From Pigoraptor vietnamica (Eukaryota; Opisthokonta; Filasterea), in assembly GCA_943704525.1 (NCBI GenBank), contig CALSCQ010000891.1, positions 1-20,000 on the forward strand: DNA of 20,000 bases, written 5' to 3'. Below the pieces are notes generated by a model that was not told the origin of the DNA, ran no database searches, and saw only the letters and a list, made by a program, of their open reading frames with translations. Numbering within the stretch: position 1 is the first letter of the stretch; each line of letters opens with the position of its first letter. The translations under genes were made by a program, and so were the position numbers. Positions 1 to 13,551 of the stretch are shown one piece after another.

Positions 1-92
1 GGGTAGGGTGGGGTTTTTTGGGGGGCTGTGCACTGAGGGTGTTATCTATTGACTTGCGTGTTGCTATATCGTGACGCGCATGCTGCGTGCAG

Positions 93-1142
93 GCCCCCCG
101 GAAGATCCGCCGGGGCGAGGAGACGAAGACGCACGCGCAGCGCATCACGGAGGCGCTCGCTGGCGAGATTGCCGTGCCGAAGATATTCTTTGGTCACCTC
201 ACGCCGGACGACGTTGCGAGTGCGCTCTACTTCACGAAGGGACTCTTTGGTAGGCCCTTGCTCCCTGCGTTTGTTATACGAAGTCGCTCTCCCTCTGGGG
301 GCACTCTCTCTTGATGTGGTCCCGATAGGCGCGCGACAGTATGTTGCACTCCCACCGTCAGTCTTTCTGTCGCTCTTTTCCCGTATGGCTGTTGTGCGAT
401 TCGTCGTGGGGTTTGTTGGTGGTAGATCGTTTGATTGGGTGCCATTTGAATTCGGCGTTAGACGAGCAACTATTAATCGCTACCCCGCTTGCTTCTTTGT
501 CTTCTCAGTGCGCCCCGAAGTCATTCGCATTGACGTGGCCGAGCCGGGGAAGGACGAACAGCGGGTATGTCGCCCTGTTCTCCTTCGCCGTGTGTGCGCG
601 TTCGTGCGTGCGTTCGCCGTGCGTACCCTTTCCATGTTTGCGAGTGTAAGCGCTTTGTGTGCCGGACGCCAACGTTTAAGCGTGTCGCAGGTTGTCGTGA
701 TGCACGGCTCGACGGAGGTGCCACTGAGCATTGTCTATCGGTCGGGCGACGGTCCCGTGCGCAAGGAAGTGCAGAAGACGCCCGAGCAGATCGCCGAGGA
801 GGAGGTGGGCGGCGCATTTCATCAAATGGCGCACACTTGTGTGCATTATTGAGTTGCCTCGCCCGTGTTCGCTGCTTTTTGTGTTGGTGCGGCCGCGTGA
901 GCGTGACGTTCTCCCAAGTGACGTTCTCCCAAGTGTTCCCTTTTTTGTTCTCAACGCCCTTGATTTGTACTAATCGCACATGCCGCATGCCCATGTAGCG
1001 CGTTGCCGCTGAGATTGAGGCGAAGCGGGAAGAGCGGAAGCGCCAGCGCATGCAGAAGCAGGCGGCCCTCCAGCGCAAGGAACAGATGAAGGCGGCTCTC
1101 AAGGAGCGCCGAAAGAAGAACAAGAAGAAGCGGAAGAAGTAG
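93..1142 (+). CDS. 3' part of an unidentified protein with a basic Lys/Arg-rich tail (four exons, 5' truncated)
   Basis: I do not recognise this protein. Four exons join in one frame: 93-249, 509-564, 691-804 and 999-1142, stop TAG. Each junction is GT-AG (acceptors GTGCAG, TCTCAG, TCGCAG, TGTAG; donors GTAGGC, GTATGT, GTGGGC). The bases before 93 look like the end of an intron, so the 5' part lies outside the window. The visible 156 residues are a mixed alpha/beta stretch (with IAVPKIFFGHLTPDD and VIRIDVAEPG), a short segment around VMHGSTEVPLSIVY, then a highly charged C-terminal helix rich in E, K, R and Q ending KKNKKKRKK. A basic tail of this kind is common in nucleolar, ribosome-associated or ER-cytosolic proteins; that is only a suggestion. 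The gene converges on TECR, with 344 bp between the two stops. The exon joins are fairly secure, the function unknown. Confidence 0.6.
905..935 (+). repeat. 15-bp direct tandem repeat in an intron of the first gene
   Basis: The unit GACGTTCTCCCAAGT occurs twice head to tail in the last intron of the first gene, followed by a third partial match. It is a small local duplication with no visible function. Confidence 0.75.
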
Positions 1143-1486
1143 TGCCCCTGCGGTCAGGCGTCGCGTCGGGTGGCTGAGACGTGGACCTTGCGTGCGTTGC
1201 GTCTTGTGCGTCTGTGTGCTGTAGTGCGCGTGGTGTGTTGTGCGTATGTGTGCGTTGGCTGCGCTTGGCGTGCTGAATAGGGACGTGCTGGGAATACACT
1301 CCCTTATGAGGTGACTGTGCTGTGCATCGCAATAGTGTGCGTGCGTCAACGTGGCCACCTTTGCTCTATTCCGACTGACGATTTGACGTCTCTGAGCACT
1401 TCTGTTGTGTCCTCTAGAAGCCAACTCGCACACGCGCGTCCATTCCACCACAACTTTCAGCGAAGACTTTAGACGAGACGACACGT
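1143..1486. other. Intergenic 3' region between two convergent genes
   Basis: These 344 bp separate the TAG of the first gene from the TGA of TECR. The stretch is GT-rich and presumably carries both 3' UTRs. I see no convincing reading frame, RNA gene or canonical AATAAA signal in it. Confidence 0.6.
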
Positions 1487-3492
<2,006 letters not shown>

Positions 3493-4230
3493 TTTCGCAC
3501 CGTGAGACGCCAACAATGCGCACAACGCAAACGAGCTTCTCGAGTCGATCGGACACGAAACTTTGAAACGTGTACCTTGGACGCTTTTCTGCCGCTCTAC
3601 CGCACGTGGTGTCACGTGAAATAAAATATTTGCGATGTCTCGGAAAGTTTTGTATCCCAAAAAGGAAAACAGGCGGAAATCTATTTGTGGTATCAACGTG
3701 TCAACCATAAATAGCATGCGATCTGGAACTGGCCAATCAGGCTGCGTTTGCTTACGTCACACACGGTTCTCACACACCACGCACACGCACACACACACGC
3801 ACACACGCTCCATCGCAGCCACAGCCACGCAGGCGGACAATGGCGTCGTGACACCTCTTGGGACCTTTGCGCACACCCCCTCTCAGCACCCGCGCATGCA
3901 CCGCAAGCACGCATTCCGGACACGCGGGGCCTGCCCACACGCTCTCGCACGCATCGCCCGCTGCGGAACGTAGATAAGACGGTCGACGATGGTCCCTTGT
4001 CACCGCAAAAAAACTCAGCGAAAATAGCCACCGATTCTCTTTTGAAGCCGTGTCGTTGTACTACACACATCGGTTGACCGCATTTTTGTGGCCAGCGTCC
4101 CTCTTGCCACACTGGTTTGCAGAGCAGTCCTTCCTCGCGAAATACTGGACTGACGCCGCTGCGCTTCCGCCGACACCTCTGATTTCGCACTCTTCAGGCC
4201 CGTCCACTTTTTCTAGCCAGAATCTCCACA
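3493..4230. promoter_or_regulatory. Shared upstream region of the divergent TECR gene and the gene at 4231
   Basis: These 738 bp separate two start codons pointing away from each other, so the region must hold both 5' UTRs and both promoters, possibly a bidirectional one. It includes an A/T-rich patch (about 3617-3720, with AATAAAATATTT), a CA-rich degenerate stretch at about 3768-3812 and a pyrimidine-rich run before 4231. No TATA box can be placed with confidence. Several frames are open here but none has protein-like composition. Confidence 0.55.
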
Positions 4231-5470
4231 ATGTCTGCTGTGGATATTGCTCGTCCGCCCTCCGCCCAACGGATGTCGACCGGGTTGGGACTCGACGACC
4301 TCGGCCTCTTTTCGGCCACTGCGAGCGCGCCATCGCAAGAAACCGTCACGGGCGATCTCATTGACTTTGGCGCTTTCGACGACGATAATGGCGCGACAGT
4401 GTCCCCGACCGCTGAGCGAGATGAAAGCGCCGCGCGCTTCGCCAAGGACTGCGAATCGTACGGGCCGCTTGGCGCCTTTTTGCGCGAAATTCGAACGTCC
4501 GAGCCTGCCCTTGAACGCGCGGAGGGGGACGTCGCCAGTGCCCTTCACGTATACGACTGCGTGAGGACGGCCCTCAACATTGCCATCGAGCGCGGGAACA
4601 CAGACGGCTTTGCCGCCCTTTTCTCGATCTTCCCTCCCGCCGATTGCATCCAGAACGAGGCGCCGTGCCGCTCGCTCGCCGTGGCCGCCGCTGCCATGTG
4701 CGCGACGTCGACGGACCCTCAGGAGTGGCGACAGGCGCTCATCTCCGCGATCGGTTGCCGCTCTCCGCTCTCCGTCGTGTACAAGCAGGCGCTCGAAGAG
4801 TGCGACTTGCCCGCCGAAGGCCGCAAGCGCGCCGACTGGCACAAGGAGTGCACGAACATCGCCACTGCCTCCAGGCGCGAGACGGGCAGCGTGGATGCGG
4901 CGGTGGTGGGCATCGCCGGCTGCGTCCACTCTTACAACAGCGCCGCGTCGAAGGGGTCTGTGGTTGCGGCAGTTGCGGCGAAAATCGACGCCGACATCGA
5001 GGCGGCTGCGAAGGAACTGAACGCCGCGAACAACGGTGAGCGTTTTTTGGGCACTTTTGGCATCGCTTGTTGAGAATGGGACCGTACTGTTAAGAGTGTC
5101 AGCCCAATCGTTGTGAGATAACGACATGTTATTGTGTATCTCACTCTTAATTCTTCATAAAACAACAGGCACAACAAACGTCTTCACGGCCGTCCCTCCC
5201 GCCGCGTGGATCTGCTTCAACGACGTCGCCGGCGCGAGCGAGCGACTCAACCGCGGCCGCACATACGCCGTGTTGCGGTTCCTCGCTAAGCACTGGGAGG
5301 TGCCTAAAAAGGGCCACAAGTCGGACGTTTCGCTCTCGGCGGGCGAGATCGACGCCGTCAAGGCGAAGGTGTCACGTGTCGTGGGCGATCCCGACTGCCT
5401 GGACCTCTTTGAGGCTGCCATTCCCGCGCTGACGAAGATCGAGAAGGCGGCGAGTGGGAAGGAAGAGTGA
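4231..5470 (+). CDS. Unidentified helical protein with acidic/hydrophobic N-terminal motifs (two exons)
   Basis: I do not recognise the family. Exons 4231-5035 and 5169-5470 join through a 133-bp intron (donor GGTGAGC, acceptor AACAACAG, phase 1) to give 368 residues, stop TGA. Residues 1-70 look disordered and carry two short acidic-hydrophobic motifs, LDDLGLF and DLIDFGAFDDD, resembling the linear motifs by which trafficking proteins bind clathrin or adaptor appendages; this is motif resemblance only. Residues 75 to about 270 are Ala-rich and predicted mostly helical with scattered Cys. The second exon adds another helical block (VFTAVPPAAWICFNDVAGA, then a Lys-rich end). There is no signal peptide or membrane span, so it is probably soluble and cytosolic. 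Strong GC3 bias in this frame and the clean intron join support it as a real gene. It is divergent from TECR. Confidence 0.82.
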
Positions 5471-6086
5471 AAGCGCACACACTCACGTGCCCCTCATGAT
5501 GTAAATACTGAACAGTAAAACTGCAAAAAAAACACTCCAGAGCTCTGTCATTTGGTGCACGTATCGGCTGTAACAGCTGGCCTTACATGTAAAGTTCACT
5601 CGCCGTCATGATCTATATATATGCAGGCATGTGCTATTGAAAGCCTATGACGCATACATTTTAACCCAATATATAACACATATGTCCAGGTGTATGTATT
5701 AATAGTAAAAGATTACTTATAAAACGCCCTATATGGTCATCCAGTCGCACTTTTGAGGACTGATGACGCTGTCCGATGGGGGCACACGCAAAGCACTCAC
5801 AGCCGAAAACGACTCGAATCGCCGGGCGATTATCCCCATTTTTCTTCTCTGCTTCGCTTTACCTTCGCCTTGCGTGGACTGTCTGCATGCGCCAGCACAA
5901 CACCGCTCTGTTTGTCCTTCGCATCCAACAACTTTCTCGCAAAGGCCAAGTCTCTCTGTAACCGACATTCATCGAAGTTATCTTTCTCCATTTTTTGACC
6001 GTGTCGAGTGACACGTCCTAAGCCGACTACGCCCTTCGTTCTCCCGGCCACCGCCGCACTCTCCGGCGTGCGCTGCGGCAGTGCGA
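5471..6086. other. Intergenic region with an AT-rich island, upstream of the ankyrin-RING gene
   Basis: These 616 bp hold the 3' UTR of the preceding gene (A-rich run near 5523-5532) and the promoter/5' UTR of the next. From about 5590 to 5740 the base composition becomes markedly AT-rich, with ATCTATATATAT, ATATATAACACATAT and TATTAATAG tracts, unlike the flanking GC-rich coding DNA. TATA-like sequence is present, but a specific start site cannot be chosen. From 5760 to 6086 the sequence is pyrimidine-rich, fitting a 5' UTR. Confidence 0.55.
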
Positions 6087-7541
6087 ATGGGCGACGACGA
6101 CTGGGAAGATGTGCGACACCCCTCGTCAAATCCGACGCGCTCGTTCTTCGACTTTGTCACGGCACAGCCCGAGTTCTTCGAGCGCACGGACCACACGCAC
6201 GTGACTCCCCAGGGTGGCGTGATTGGGGCCGTCACGGCACCCGCACAACAGGCGCAGCATCGCCTCCAGCGCTTCTTTTTCCGCTCGTCGAACAAGCCGG
6301 AATCGCCCGCCACTGCGTCACCCCAACCACCTTCGAAAGATGGGCATGATGACGGCACCGCGGGTGTTTCGGGTCGCCGCATTCTCTCTGCGCTTATCGG
6401 ACGGGGCATCGATCTATCGTCGAGAGATGCGCAGGGCAATACGCCGCTGTTGTGGGCCTTGAGAGAGTATGTCGCTGCAGTGGCCGCAGGCGGGCGGCAA
6501 GGGTCCGGCGGTTCCTCACGCGATCTCTCGTCCCCTTCGAGCGGACGGTTCGTGTCGATGTCGGCTGCGCTGGCGCCGAGTGCGACAAAGCCTGCTTCGT
6601 CTGAGGCACGCACGGCGAATCTGCGTGCGATGGCCCTCGCGTTGCTAGAGGACGACACGATGGCGCTCGCCAAAAACAACGAAGACGCGTGCGCACTGCA
6701 CGTGATCGCGTCCCTCTCTTCGGTTGAAGCGGCGTCGCCGTTCCTCGCGGCGCTCTCGGGCGTGAACGGGCAGATGCTGTCGCTCATTCCGGATGGCAAG
6801 GGGCGGACGCCGCTCCTTCTCGCTGTGTTCAACGGCAACGTCGACGTGGCGCTCGCGCTGATATCGCGATTCGGCGTCAATCCCGTGCGCGATGAGCCGC
6901 CGTCCACGCCATCGCCGCACGTGGACAAGAACGGGCAGAACCTTCTCCACGCGCTTGCGAGCCACTCGTGGGAAGGCTGCAACTACCGTTCTGTGAAGGA
7001 CCTGATAGACGTCGTGGCCGCCGACGAGCGCACGCAGCGCCTTGCGACCGACTCGTTCGGAAGAACGCCGCTGTTTGTTGCGCACAGGCGCGTGAAATCG
7101 CCGGTTATTTTGGCGGAGATTGCGTCGCTGTACCCGGCATCGGACGCCGTGCACGCGAACGGAACGCCCGCCCTCTTTGACGCTGTGCGGTACGTGTGCT
7201 GTGCGTGGTAATAGTCATGTCTCGCGGACGTGTGTGGTGGGCGTGAATGTGCGTTGTGAGAGGTATATGCCCTGTTCCTTTGTTTCCATGTATGTGCGCG
7301 TGTGCGTGTGCTCATTCTGCCTCCCTCTGTGCTCTAGGAACGACTGTCATGTGAGCGTGAAGCATCTGCAGGGGTTCAAGACAGGCGTGCGATACATCCG
7401 CGACGGCAAGAATCGCAGCGCACTCTTCTTTGCGCGCTCGCTCTCGATGATCAAGGTACGCTTCTCTTCCGCTTGTGTTCGCAGCGCGTGTGTGTAGCAA
7501 TATGCTGCTGAATGCATGTCGCCTGCTGATTTCCGATGTCC

Positions 7542-7606
<65 letters not shown>

Positions 7607-10600
7607 GCGTGTGCATGTGCGTGCCGTGTTTTCGAGTACAAATATCTATGTTGCCACTCTCTCTTTCCTTCATGATTGAATCCGTGAGTACGACTGTGTG
7701 TGAATGTGGACCGTAAATTTTTCGTTGCGCGCAGCTCCTCCACGACGCCGGTCTCCACGATCTCCGCATCGTCGACTCCTCCAACGGAAGGACTGCCATC
7801 CACGCAATGTCCGCAGCCGCCGGCGAATTCGGAGACGAAGACGTCGCCGAAGTCGTCTCCTTCTTGCATCAGGCAGACGGGTGCGTGTGCGCGGGAACGC
7901 CGGGCGTGATCATGTGATGCATTTCGGCTTGCTCTGTAGTCTTTTTCCCAACTGTTTATGCACGCATGCATGGCATATTTTCTAAGTGCACGCAACCTTC
8001 TCGCTTGAATCTAACCCGCATCACTCTTCGCGCCGCAGTGCCGCGTTCGCCGTACAAGACGTCGACGGGAACACGGCGCTGCACTTGGCGACGACGCGCG
8101 ATTTCGCGGCTGCGCTTCTCGCCGTGGGTATAATCGACTGTCCGTTACTATGTGTTACAATAAGTTACATGTGGCTGGACCAAGTTGTGTGGCAGTAGCT
8201 GTCTGCCTGTCTTTTGCCGCTTTGCAGTTCCATCACTTCGCTGTGTTGCGTTGCCCTAATTGTCCAACTGACGTGTTCCAGGTTGCGCCGTCGCTCGTGG
8301 ACGTGGCGAACGGCGCGGGTCGTACGGCGGCGCACGCGTTCTTGGCGCGCGGGAGCTTCGAGGGCTTCATCGAATGCAAACGCGCGGGTGCAAATCTGCT
8401 CACACGCGACCGCGAGGGAAAGACGGCGGTGAGCCATGGACGCAAGACAAATGCACGCACACATATCGACTCGCCATTGTGGCCGCACTCATACGCTCGG
8501 TTTCTTTCTGTGTGTTGTTGTTGTCGTTCTCGTCTCGCTTACGATCCCATGCGCTTATCTGCATGCAGATGGCGCTCGCTCCCCTCGAGACGCTCTGCGC
8601 GCTTCTCATGAACGCGTCGACGGCCGATGCGACCTCCGTTCTCGAGTGCTGCACGCTCGACGACCTCACTCGTCCTCTAGCTCTCGGTGGCGACGGCCGC
8701 TCACTCCTCCATGCCATCTGCGCGTATGACCGGAAGCTCCTCACGCCAACGCCCGTCGCACAGCGCAGCTTCGATTTTCCGGTGGCGGAAGCGTCGTCTG
8801 CTTCGTCCTCGCTTGTCTCGGACTCTGCCGACGGAATGGACGAACGCAGGCGCATGTCCTCCAGCGACGTCCTGTCTGGATCGTCCAGACACGCGCTCGC
8901 CGCCGGCACGAGCTCGCAGTTTCGCCCTCGCTTGGGAACCGCGCCCGCGTCTGGACTCGCAGCGAAAGGTTCTTCGACGTCCCTCTCGCCGCCCACTGCA
9001 AAACCAGCACGTGATCCCGTGGCGACGAAGGTGAATCTCATCTACGCGCTGTCGGCCCTCGGATTCCCGATTGACGCACGTGACACGCGCGGGAGGACGA
9101 GCCTGCGGGAGGCCACGGAGCGCGGCGATGTCGAAATATGCAGGTGAGTTTTGTCTCCCTTGGACGTCCTTCGCACGCTGTCACAATTTTGTAACAAGTT
9201 TTCGATAGTGTCCTTTCGCACGTTGTTATATATCTTCGCTGTCGATGTCCGTCTTCTACGTTAACGCCAACTGTTGCGTTTAGGGCACTGGTCGCCGTGG
9301 GCGCGGACTCAGAGTCGCTCGCTGAAGACGGGCGAAGTCCGAAGGTCATCGCGGCATTCAACGCGGCCGAAAATCCCGCGCTTCCCGCCGTCCTCTCTGC
9401 CGACGAAGGTCCGCGTGTGTGTGGCTGTCTGGCATTTGTCGCTGCCTTTCGCATACCGAGTTCTGCTGCCAATGACCGTTCGCATTCGCTCATGTTATCG
9501 AGTTTCTCTAAAAGCAGTCGTGTGCTTTTGCAGAGGACGTAATGTCGTGTATGTCGCCGAGCGCAATTGCGCCGTCTCGGCGCCCGCGCGTGAACGACGG
9601 GCACGGCCCTCTCCCCGCGCTCGTCACGCACATGATGGAGGAAAAGCGGAAGGGAGTGCGGCTCGCACTCGAGGAACACCGGCGCGCGCTCTCGGAAGCC
9701 GGCGCATCGAGTGGCGAAGGGGCAGGGTCCATCGAAGCAGGCGAACAGCGGGAGTTTCTCGGGGACGTGTACACGCACGTCTGGCCGTGCGGGGACTCGC
9801 ACACGGGCACGTGGCGCTATGGACTGATGCACGGCGACGGCGTGCACGTGTACTGCGAGGATGACTCGGATTCGCTCGCCGCTTCGATGTCAGCGTCCAT
9901 TACCGACACCCACGCGCCGGCCACCGCGGCCGCACGGGACTTGTCCAGGGGCGTTTCCGTCGCGTCTGGACGATCGGAGTACAACCCGTTCGATGAAGGC
10001 TCCGGCCTTCCTCCGGACTCTCCTGTTCCCGTGCCACGTGACAGCGGAGCGCGTTCGAATGGGGTGTTACAAGGCGCACACAAGGGTGGCGACGACGCGC
10101 CGTGTCTGTGCGACGGTGGGTTATACGGAGACTGCTGTCTTGCGTCTGACGCTGATGGAATCGTGTGTACGCCTGCCTCTCATGTCACGTGTGCGATTTC
10201 GATAGCAGTTCAGCGCCGTCCTGTGCCCTGTTAACGTCAGAGATCGAATTTGCCTCCGCACGCAGTGACGTCCTCGCGACGCCACCAGATTGTCTACCGC
10301 GGCCGATGGGTCGACGGGTTCCGCCACGGTGCCGGCGTGGTCACGTGGCCTGACGGAAGAATGGAAATGCGCGAGTACAACAAGGGCGTCGTGGTCGCAG
10401 GTGGGCCGGCACGCGCGCACGGGTCGCTTTTGTTCTTGCCAACAACTGTCTTTCCATATCGTCTCTGTCCGCGCACGCGCACGCCACTCCGTCTCTCTCT
10501 CCAGTCCTGGGCTAACATTCCCATAAATGTGTCGCAGTGCGTGCAATGGACGAGAGAGATGCATCCGAATTCACACTCCGCTCTCGCCTCGCGGCCGTGG

Positions 10601-13151
10601 AGGCGGCTCTTGCCACGTCACGCTCGCGTCACTCTGCAGAGCTGGCGACAATGCGCGCCGAATACGAACGCAAGCTGTCGTCGCGGGACAGCGAGCACGC
10701 CGAGCGCGTGCGCGTTCTCGAGGGAGAGTTTACGAAGCGCATGGAGTCGGAGATGCGCATGCGCGCAGACGCTGAGACCGAAATGCGGCTGAAGATAGAG
10801 CGGGTGGAGGAAGAGCGCGAGACGATCAAGGAGACTTTCCAGCTGGCGATTGAAGTGCAGAAGAGAGAGGTCGAGCGCACGCGGACCGAGTTTGACACGG
10901 CGTTGGCGGAGGCTGCGGAGGACAAGCGCGTGGCGTTGGAACAGCTGCGCGCGGCGATGGAAGAGGAGAAGCGGGTGGCGCTGGCCGCGGCGGATGAAGA
11001 GAAGGCAAAGCTCAACGAGCGGATTGCACACCTGGAGAGGAGCTGCGACGACTTTGTGCGGTACGTGTGCGTGCGCCCGTGTGAAGCCAGCTACACTCTT
11101 CCGTGCATTTTGCGCCGAGAGTTATGAATGCACGCGCCCAAGTTGATAATCTTGCGCGTTTTTTTCCCCACCGCAGAGCGCAAGAAATGTTCGTCGCAGA
11201 GTCCGACGACCGCGAAAGGGCGAGCGTCGAGCGCGTGCGCCTCGAGTGCGAGCAACTCCTCATTGAGGAACGGCGCCTCCGCTCGGAATCGGAGGAACGT
11301 TTCCGTCACCAGGCGGAGGCGGACGCGCAGAAGCATTCGGCGGAAATCAACACCATTCGGGAGCTGTGCGAGCGGCAGATTGCCCGCGTGCGCGATGAGT
11401 ACCGCGGACGCGTGGAATTGCAAGAGAGGGAGCGACTCGCGGGGGAGCTTGCGGACGCAACGCGTGAGGTGGACGAACTACGCGCGGCACTCGCGGCGTC
11501 AGAAGAGACGCTTGCGCGGGAGCGCGAAAGCGGGCGAGTGCAAGTGACGGCGCTGCGGGCCGAGTGCGATCGGGAGCTTGAGCGCGTGCGTGCGGAGACG
11601 GAAGACGTGCTCGCTCGCATTCAGAGGGGGATGGAGGAGGACAAGGAGCGCGCACGGCGGATTGTCGATGAGTGGGTGTTCGTGTGCTTGAGTGTGTGCT
11701 CACGTATGTGCGCGGTAATACTGGGAGGATGTTGCGGCATGACATGCGGACTTTAGGGGCGATCGTTGGGTTCTCTCCCGGGCCCACGTCTGTTTGCTTT
11801 CTCCTCTCCGCATGCTTGTCTGTTGTTGCTGCCCTGGGTGCTGGTTGGCCTGTCGCTGTCCTGATAATTCTTTGCGCGCTCGTCTGTCTGCTGCATTCCT
11901 GACAATACTTTGCGGTTCGCAGCCTTAAGCTCGCACACGACGACGACCTCCGCGTGCTCAGGGCTTGCAACGAAAGCCTCTCCATGGAACTGGACGCCGC
12001 AAAGGTATTGGGCTGACCGCCCGCTATCACGTGACGTGGCATGCACTGCATACCCACGCGTGCCGTTACCGCATCCACCCATGCGCGAAAATCGGCGCAT
12101 ATGCTGTACTTATATCACGGTCGACAAGCATGCAAAACCGCTCTGCACACTCGCACTTACCATACCGTGCTGCTTGTGACCACGCTGCAGGCGTCGACGG
12201 CGCGTGCGCGGGAAGAGCGAGACGACCGCCAGCGCACCATTGCGTCACTCCGGGAGAGGCTTGGGCGGCTCGAAGGAAGCGACATCGGTGCGTTGTGAGC
12301 GTGCGTGAGGCCTTCCTACCTTGCGTACGTCCTTCGTTGGCACAACGCTTGCATTCGTCGCTGTGAAGTGGGAACTAATCTACTTGACCTTCCTTTTCGT
12401 TTCCTCTTTCCAGCGACGCTGTCTGTGGCAGAACTGCGCGCTCTCGCCGAGGTCATCAAGGGCCACAAGCGTTCTGTGAATCGCGCGCTCATAATTGCGG
12501 AGGAGCGCGAGCGGAGACCGGCCGCCGCGGTATGTTCTGCACATCCAAAAGTGCTCTCGACGTTGTTTTATGGACACACGCAACAAGCTCGTGTGTGTTT
12601 TTGTGTGGCGTGCTGTCGTAGTGTGTTAGAGGCACGGGTCAAGGCGGGCTTTGCGCATCGAGTGGGCCTGTTATTGGGTTTTACTGCGTAGTGAAGTTGT
12701 ATTTCTGTGCCCTGGTGCTCTATTGCCTCTCGTTTTTCTGTGGCGTGCTGTCGCAGTGTGTTACTGTGGCGTGCTGTCGTAGTGTGTTACTGTGGCGTGC
12801 TGTCGTAGTGTGTTGAGTGTGGCGTGCTGTCGCAGTGTGTTACTGTGGCGTGCTGTCGTAGTGTTGAGTGTGGCGTGCTGTCGTAGTGTGTTACTGTGGC
12901 GTGCTGTCGTAGTGTGTGTTGACCCGTCTTCGCGCTTTATTGCGACATGGCGTCGTATTAATCCCGTCCTTGTGCCGTCGCAGAGTGGCGATGACGCTGC
13001 CGGCATGTGCGTGATATGCTACGAGAGGCCGCTCGACACGATCCTCCGCCCGTGCAACCACGCGTATTGCAGCGTGTGCGCCAATGTCCTCCAGAAGTGC
13101 CCAAAGTGCCGCAGCGATGTGAGATCGCGCGAGCACATTTTTCTCAACTGA
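6087..13151 (+). CDS. Ankyrin-MORN-coiled-coil-RING protein, probable E3 ubiquitin ligase (15 exons)
   Basis: Exons: 6087-7189, 7338-7455, 7735-7880, 8039-8123, 8282-8428, 8569-9143, 9284-9408, 9534-10115, 10266-10400, 10538-11060, 11177-11671, 11923-12004, 12191-12287, 12414-12529, 12984-13151. All junctions are GT-AG with matching phases; total 4497 nt, 1498 residues. About 98-760 contain degenerate ankyrin repeats (DAQGNTPLLWAL, GKGRTPLLLAVFNGN, DVDGNTALHLATT, DTRGRTSLREATERGD). Two MORN-like units follow at about 840-870 and 969-1000 (YRGRWVDGFRHGAGVVTWPDG). Residues 1006-1443 are an almost continuous Glu/Arg-rich coiled coil. The C-terminus is a RING, Cys1452-Cys1485, spaced C-x2-C-x11-C-x-H-x2-C-x2-C-x6-C-x2-C. 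A RING of this kind recruits an E2; ankyrin repeats usually bind the partner, MORN units often contact membrane, and the coiled coil suggests oligomerisation. Exon 7's donor (GTCCGC) is weak; a same-phase alternative ends the exon at 9414. The substrate is unknown. Confidence 0.9.
7555..7601. repeat. (TG)n microsatellite in intron 2 of the ankyrin-RING gene
   Basis: A TG tract of about 47 bp on the sense strand, followed by degenerate GTGCGTGTGC sequence to 7622. It lies within the intron between 7455 and 7735. As in the two TECR introns, the transcript carries UG rather than CA. Confidence 0.95.
12741..12922 (+). repeat. Seven-copy 26-bp minisatellite in the last intron of the ankyrin-RING gene
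   Basis: Unit starts (TGGCGTGCTGTCG) fall at 12741, 12767, 12793, 12820, 12846, 12871 and 12897, so the period is 25-27 bp. A lone diverged copy sits at 12605. Each unit contains GTGCTGTCG(C/T)AG followed by TGTGTT or a close variant. The array lies wholly in the 454-bp intron before the RING exon. Confidence 0.93.
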
Positions 13152-13233
13152 GGGAGGGCGAATGAATGAAGACTCGCGCGGCTACTGTTCCCCTGTCCGG
13201 ACACCGGATTGGTGTTTTTTTACCTCCGACGTA

Positions 13234-13286
<53 letters not shown>

Positions 13287-13313
13287 AACACACGCACACA
13301 AACACACACACAC

Positions 13314-13352
<39 letters not shown>

Positions 13353-13551
13353 TCGCACACACAGCGCTTCTTAATTAGAACGTCCATCACTGTATAAGTC
13401 CTCTCGGGCACTCCGGAAAACGGTCGTCCTTACGTCTCTGTGAGGCGCTCTCCTGAGAGCTTCGGCATAGAGGCGAATTCTACATCCAGCTCATCGTACT
13501 CAGACGAAATCGTGCTATCGGCCGTGGGCCCGGCAAGGGTCGGTTGTCGTG
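13152..13551. other. Intergenic region between the RING gene and the membrane protein gene
   Basis: These 400 bp hold the 3' UTR of the RING gene, a CA microsatellite and then about 200 bp upstream of the next start codon, including a short inverted repeat GCTCTCCTGAGAGC near 13446-13459. No gene is visible. Confidence 0.6.
13234..13350. repeat. Interrupted (CA)n microsatellite, intergenic
   Basis: About 117 bp of CA on the plus strand with AA and CG interruptions. It begins roughly 80 bp after the RING gene's stop codon and ends about 200 bp before the next start codon. This is the only long tract of the four that lies outside an intron. Confidence 0.95.

Noticed and set aside
49-852. 267-codon plus-strand frame crossing the first gene
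   Set aside because: It runs through exons and introns of the spliced first gene. Its composition (Arg/Ser/Leu runs) is that of a shadow frame, while the spliced exons give coherent sequence.
4213-5127. 304-codon minus-strand frame opposite the gene at 4231
   Set aside because: It is antisense to a protein-like frame with clean intron joining, and it is rich in Arg/Ala/Gly as expected for the reverse of GC-rich coding DNA.
5978-6982. 334-codon minus-strand frame opposite the first ankyrin exon
   Set aside because: The plus strand encodes recognisable ankyrin repeats here; the reverse frame is compositional shadow.
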